A stretch of 50,968 nt of DNA from Opitutaceae bacterium (lineage in GTDB: Bacteria > Verrucomicrobiota > Verrucomicrobiia > Opitutales > Opitutaceae). The stretch covers positions 1 through 50,968 of the forward strand of contig JACFMR010000012.1 of NCBI GenBank assembly GCA_019455245.1, given 5' to 3'. Positions 50,673 to 50,968 of this stretch are shown piece after piece; within the stretch, counting starts at the first letter, position 1; every line of letters begins with the position of its first letter. Below the pieces are notes generated by a model. It had not been told where the DNA came from and did no database searches. It was given only the letters and a program-made list of their open reading frames with translations. Position numbers and translations under genes: made by a program.

Positions 50673-50968
50673 TCAGACGTTGACTGTGACCGTGCAGCCG
50701 CGGCCTTCCAGGGTGGCCTTGTCGGCGAGGCCGGAGGCGGAGGGCGGGGCGCTGGTACCGCCGCTCAGATCGACGGCGTGATTTTCGTACAGGGTGGTTC
50801 CACCGGTGCCGTCCAGGGCAACTAGTTTGGCCAGGATGGCGTCAACGGTGGCCTCGCTGAGGGCGCTGTCCGTGACCAGGCAATCACCCGCGAGATTGAG
50901 CAGACCGGAGAGATCGACGGACGTCAGGGAAGCGCATGAAGTGATGTTGATCGACTCAGTTTCTTCCA
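50673..50968 (-). CDS. C-terminus of a repeat-type (LRR-like) protein, truncated by window edge
   Basis: 97 C-terminal residues; the 5' end lies beyond the window. Repetitive strands of leucine-rich type are visible (CASLTSVDLSGLLNLAGD, HAVDLSGGTSAPPSASG), plus ATVDAILAKLVALDGTGGTT and a final ATLEGRGCTVTVNV. I recall this closing pattern in phage-associated and tail-region proteins, but that is memory and not proof. It lies 4 nt upstream of the antitoxin frame on the same strand. Confidence 0.65.
   Translation of the reverse strand, partial: EETESINITSCASLTSVDLSGLLNLAGDCLVTDSALSEATVDAILAKLVALDGTGGTTLYENHAVDLSGGTSAPPSASGLADKATLEGRGCTVTVNV

Noticed and set aside
1..50968. CRISPR array or insertion sequence
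   Set aside because: No regularly spaced repeats and no transposase-like frame were found in reading the window.

Overview
The window is high-GC bacterial chromosome, mostly conserved housekeeping genes, with an accessory stretch at the right end. Gene content (two-membrane envelope with Pal and a DUF1302 barrel, bifunctional PheA, LepA-LepB, a MamK-like actin, few clear Shine-Dalgarno sites) fits a Verrucomicrobiota bacterium, probably Opitutales/Opitutaceae. That placement is inference: there is no rRNA gene here to confirm it.

Layout. 1-2195 (minus): ilvD and the 5' part of pgi, which runs off the left edge. 2337-5317 (plus): scpB, pheA and a Gfo/Idh/MocA oxidoreductase. 5348-7385 (minus): a MamK-like actin filament protein preceded by two small unknown genes, cut off from the upstream ribosomal genes by a strong terminator. 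7470-11218 (minus): rpmA and rplU, a membrane-anchored coiled-coil protein, a PfkB sugar kinase and an MFS transporter. A DNA-3-methyladenine glycosylase (plus) starts on the same CATG as the MFS gene. 11725-24396 is one 12.7-kb run of minus-strand genes: DUF1302 outer-membrane barrel, DUF1329, YCF48-like propeller, RND/MMPL exporter, TMTC-like TPR membrane protein, AI-2E-type permease, beta-CASP nuclease, DUF3108 protein and GT9 glycosyltransferase. The first four form a probable inner-to-outer-membrane lipid or hydrophobic-substrate route.

24608-31358 (plus): a diverged UvrA, two adjacent DUF4252-like proteins (one secreted, one membrane-anchored), DinB, an FmdB-like protein and an inositol-monophosphatase-family enzyme. 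31360-33148 (minus): a second beta-CASP metallo-hydrolase and ApaG. 33250-37032 (plus): purH, an M48 lipoprotein protease and an M20 dipeptidase, ending at a shared terminator. 37109-38489 (minus): Pal, an orphan LuxR-type response regulator and tRNA-Lys. 38665-39964 (plus): an ECF sigma factor with a probable membrane anti-sigma partner. 39961-42211 (minus): ruvA, dapB and dapA. 42293-48458 (plus): a PilT-like ATPase, a proline-rich secreted protein, fabD, lepA and an enlarged signal peptidase I.

From about 48459 onward the character changes: short overlapping ORFs, more AT-rich stretches, a ribbon-helix-helix-like gene preceded by two perfect inverted repeats, a RelE-type toxin with a possibly membrane-fused antitoxin, and the end of a repeat-type protein running off the right edge. 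This looks like the border of a mobile or prophage-like region, but no integrase or attachment site is visible. The best candidates for something undescribed are the MamK-like actin unit, the RND-YCF48-DUF1329-DUF1302 route, the tandem DUF4252 pair, a 16-nt identical start-site motif at two unlinked genes, and the RHH operator region.
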